Under the pieces are notes generated by a model. That model ran no database searches, was not told where the DNA came from, and saw nothing but the letters and a program-made list of their open reading frames with translations. A program made the position numbers and the translations under genes. DNA of 7,004 nt. Origin: Candidatus Agathobaculum merdigallinarum. GTDB lineage: Bacteria; Bacillota; Clostridia; Oscillospirales; Butyricicoccaceae. This document shows positions 6,311 to 7,004 of this stretch, piece after piece (within the stretch, counting starts at the first letter, position 1; every line of letters begins with the position of its first letter). The DNA is taken from assembly GCA_019115425.1 (NCBI GenBank), contig DXDO01000202.1, positions 1-7,004 on the forward strand, read 5' to 3'.

Positions 6311-6721
6311 ATGGTAAAACTTATCATTGGCGGCACCGGCTCTGGCAAGACGAAGGAAATCGTTGATCAGGTCAACGCCGCGGTAAAAGAAGAAAAGGGA
6401 AGCGTGGTCTGCATTTCGCGCGGCAATAAGCTGACTTTTGACGTTTCGCATGGCGCACGCCTCATCGACGCTACCGATTATCCGATCAAGGATTATGAAA
6501 GCCTGCTGGGCTTCCTGTGCGGCATCCATGCCGGTAATTATGATATTACCCGGGTATTTATCGACAGCCTGTACAAGATTGCGGGTGTCAAGGATGTTGC
6601 CAAGGCGGAGGAGTTCCTGAATAATCTGGAGAAATTCTCCGAGAAGCACAGTGTCAATTTCACGGTTGCGCTCAGCGAGGAACCGTCTGCTGCAACCGAG
6701 GGCATGAAGCGTTTCCTGTAA
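6311..6721 (+). CDS. small P-loop NTPase-like protein of unknown function
   Basis: A 136-residue soluble protein. The Walker A motif GGTGSGKT (residues 7-14) follows a first beta strand, KLIIG. A second strand VVCIS (32-36) leads to GNKLTFDVSHGARLID. A Walker B-like strand RVFID with Asp85 comes next, and a fourth strand NFTVALS (116-122) precedes the C-terminal EGMKRFL. This order fits a stripped-down RecA/ASCE-type core with no extra domain, no membrane segment and no DNA-binding motif. Proteins of this kind, from memory, are widespread in Clostridia and are labelled hypothetical or, by weak similarity, PilT-like; no pilus gene is visible here. The start has GGGAGG 9 bases upstream. It appears to be a single-gene unit with its own promoter and downstream terminator. 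Nucleotide binding is likely; the reaction and partner are unknown. Confidence 0.9.
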   Translation: MVKLIIGGTGSGKTKEIVDQVNAAVKEEKGSVVCISRGNKLTFDVSHGARLIDATDYPIKDYESLLGFLCGIHAGNYDITRVFIDSLYKIAGVKDVAKAEEFLNNLEKFSEKHSVNFTVALSEEPSAATEGMKRFL

Positions 6722-6737
6722 AAGAAATACTTAGCGG

Positions 6738-6795
6738 CGGCAATAGTCCCCGTATGTTGCGGGTGGCGGTTCGTATATTGCCGTACCGGTATGGC
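6738..6795 (+). other. structured 3' region with two competing hairpins
   Basis: CGGCAATA (6738-6745) pairs perfectly with TATTGCCG (6776-6783), enclosing a smaller stem CCCG (6749-6752) with CGGG (6760-6763). The right arm of the outer stem is also the left arm of a second hairpin, GCCGTA (6780-6785) with TATGGC (6790-6795), which contains one G-U pair and a CCGG loop. The two cannot form at once. I do not recognise a known RNA family. Confidence 0.45.
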
Positions 6796-6800
6796 GATAG

Positions 6801-6841
6801 AAGGGCGCGTTGCAGAAATGAAATCTGCAGCGCGCTCTTTT
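6801..6841 (+). terminator. intrinsic terminator after the P-loop gene
   Basis: GGGCGCGTTGCAG (6803-6815) pairs over its full length with CTGCAGCGCGCTC (6825-6837), with two G-U pairs, and extends by further A-T pairs on both sides. The loop is about 7 bases. TTTT (6838-6841) follows directly. The U run is short, but the stem is strong. It lies about 80 bases after the P-loop stop. Confidence 0.75.
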
Positions 6842-6924
6842 ATGCGCCGGCAAAAGGAGCATGTGGCCGATAGGTTGTGGAAAAACAAGAGTTTTGGGAA
6901 GGAAAAAGGCATAGCAAAGCAGAC

Positions 6925-6942
6925 GCTGGAGTAAATTCCAGC
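6925..6942. repeat. small inverted repeat
   Basis: GCTGGA (6925-6930) and TCCAGC (6937-6942) form a perfect 6-base stem with a 6-base loop. On the plus strand no T run follows. On the minus strand a T5 run appears only about 18 bases later, so it is at best a weak terminator for a gene arriving from the right. The rest of 6842-7004 shows no gene that I can support. Confidence 0.35.
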
Positions 6943-7004
6943 ATCAAATGTGGAATGATTCTGTTGTCAGGAGCTAAGCGGTCATTTTTTCATAAACACG
7001 GGTC

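Noticed and set aside
6760..6795. GGCGGTTCGTATATTGCC looked briefly like a tRNA T-arm.
   Set aside because: No acceptor, D or anticodon arms can be built around it; the pairing is better explained by the local hairpins.
6861..6914. A 17-codon frame beginning MWPIGCGK after AAAAGGAGC.
   Set aside because: The ribosome binding site-like GGAG is only one base from the ATG, the peptide is very short, and it lies after a terminator without a promoter.
6974..7004. A leftward open frame from the right edge ending in YEKMTA and a TAG.
   Set aside because: Only nine residues are visible; another frame also stays open for six codons. It may be the end of a gene beyond the window, but this cannot be supported.

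Overview
The window looks like chromosomal DNA from a fairly GC-rich, low-motility-type Clostridia, probably a gut Oscillospirales-type organism. The clues are strong GGAGG-type ribosome binding sites, short intergenic gaps, a DapL/MfnC-like aminotransferase, a DacF-like carboxypeptidase, a CPCC protein, and a small P-loop protein that I recall as typical of uncharacterised proteins in these genomes. The genus cannot be fixed from the sequence. I see no phage, insertion sequence, CRISPR array, rRNA or tRNA.

Bases 1-3840 hold the downstream part of one tightly packed rightward operon. It encodes the C-terminal part of a VOC/glyoxalase-fold protein, an alpha/beta hydrolase, a fold-type I PLP aminotransferase, a second VOC protein with the complete glyoxalase I metal-ligand set, exodeoxyribonuclease III (ExoA), and a cysteine-rich CPCC protein. 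Gaps are about 3 to 10 bases. The operon closes with a very clear inverted repeat, A- and T-flanked, at 3797-3840, which also serves the converging gene on the other strand. Its promoter lies left of the window.

Bases 3852-4857 hold a leftward AEC-family permease gene with its own near-consensus promoter (TTGACA, 18 bases, TATGAT) and a strong ribosome binding site. Divergent from it, 4916-6055 encodes a secreted D-Ala-D-Ala carboxypeptidase that trims peptidoglycan stem peptides.

Bases 6056-6310 are non-coding and contain an extended -10 promoter and a small leader hairpin for the last gene. That gene, at 6311-6721, is a compact 136-residue P-loop protein of unknown role. Bases 6722-7004 contain no convincing gene. 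They hold a set of partly competing hairpins followed by an intrinsic terminator, then about 160 bases with one more small hairpin.

Most of the window is ordinary housekeeping and accessory metabolism. The items most worth a second look are the uncharacterised P-loop protein with its structured 5' and 3' flanks, and the linkage of two VOC proteins with a hydrolase, an aminotransferase, a DNA repair nuclease and a CPCC protein in one transcript.
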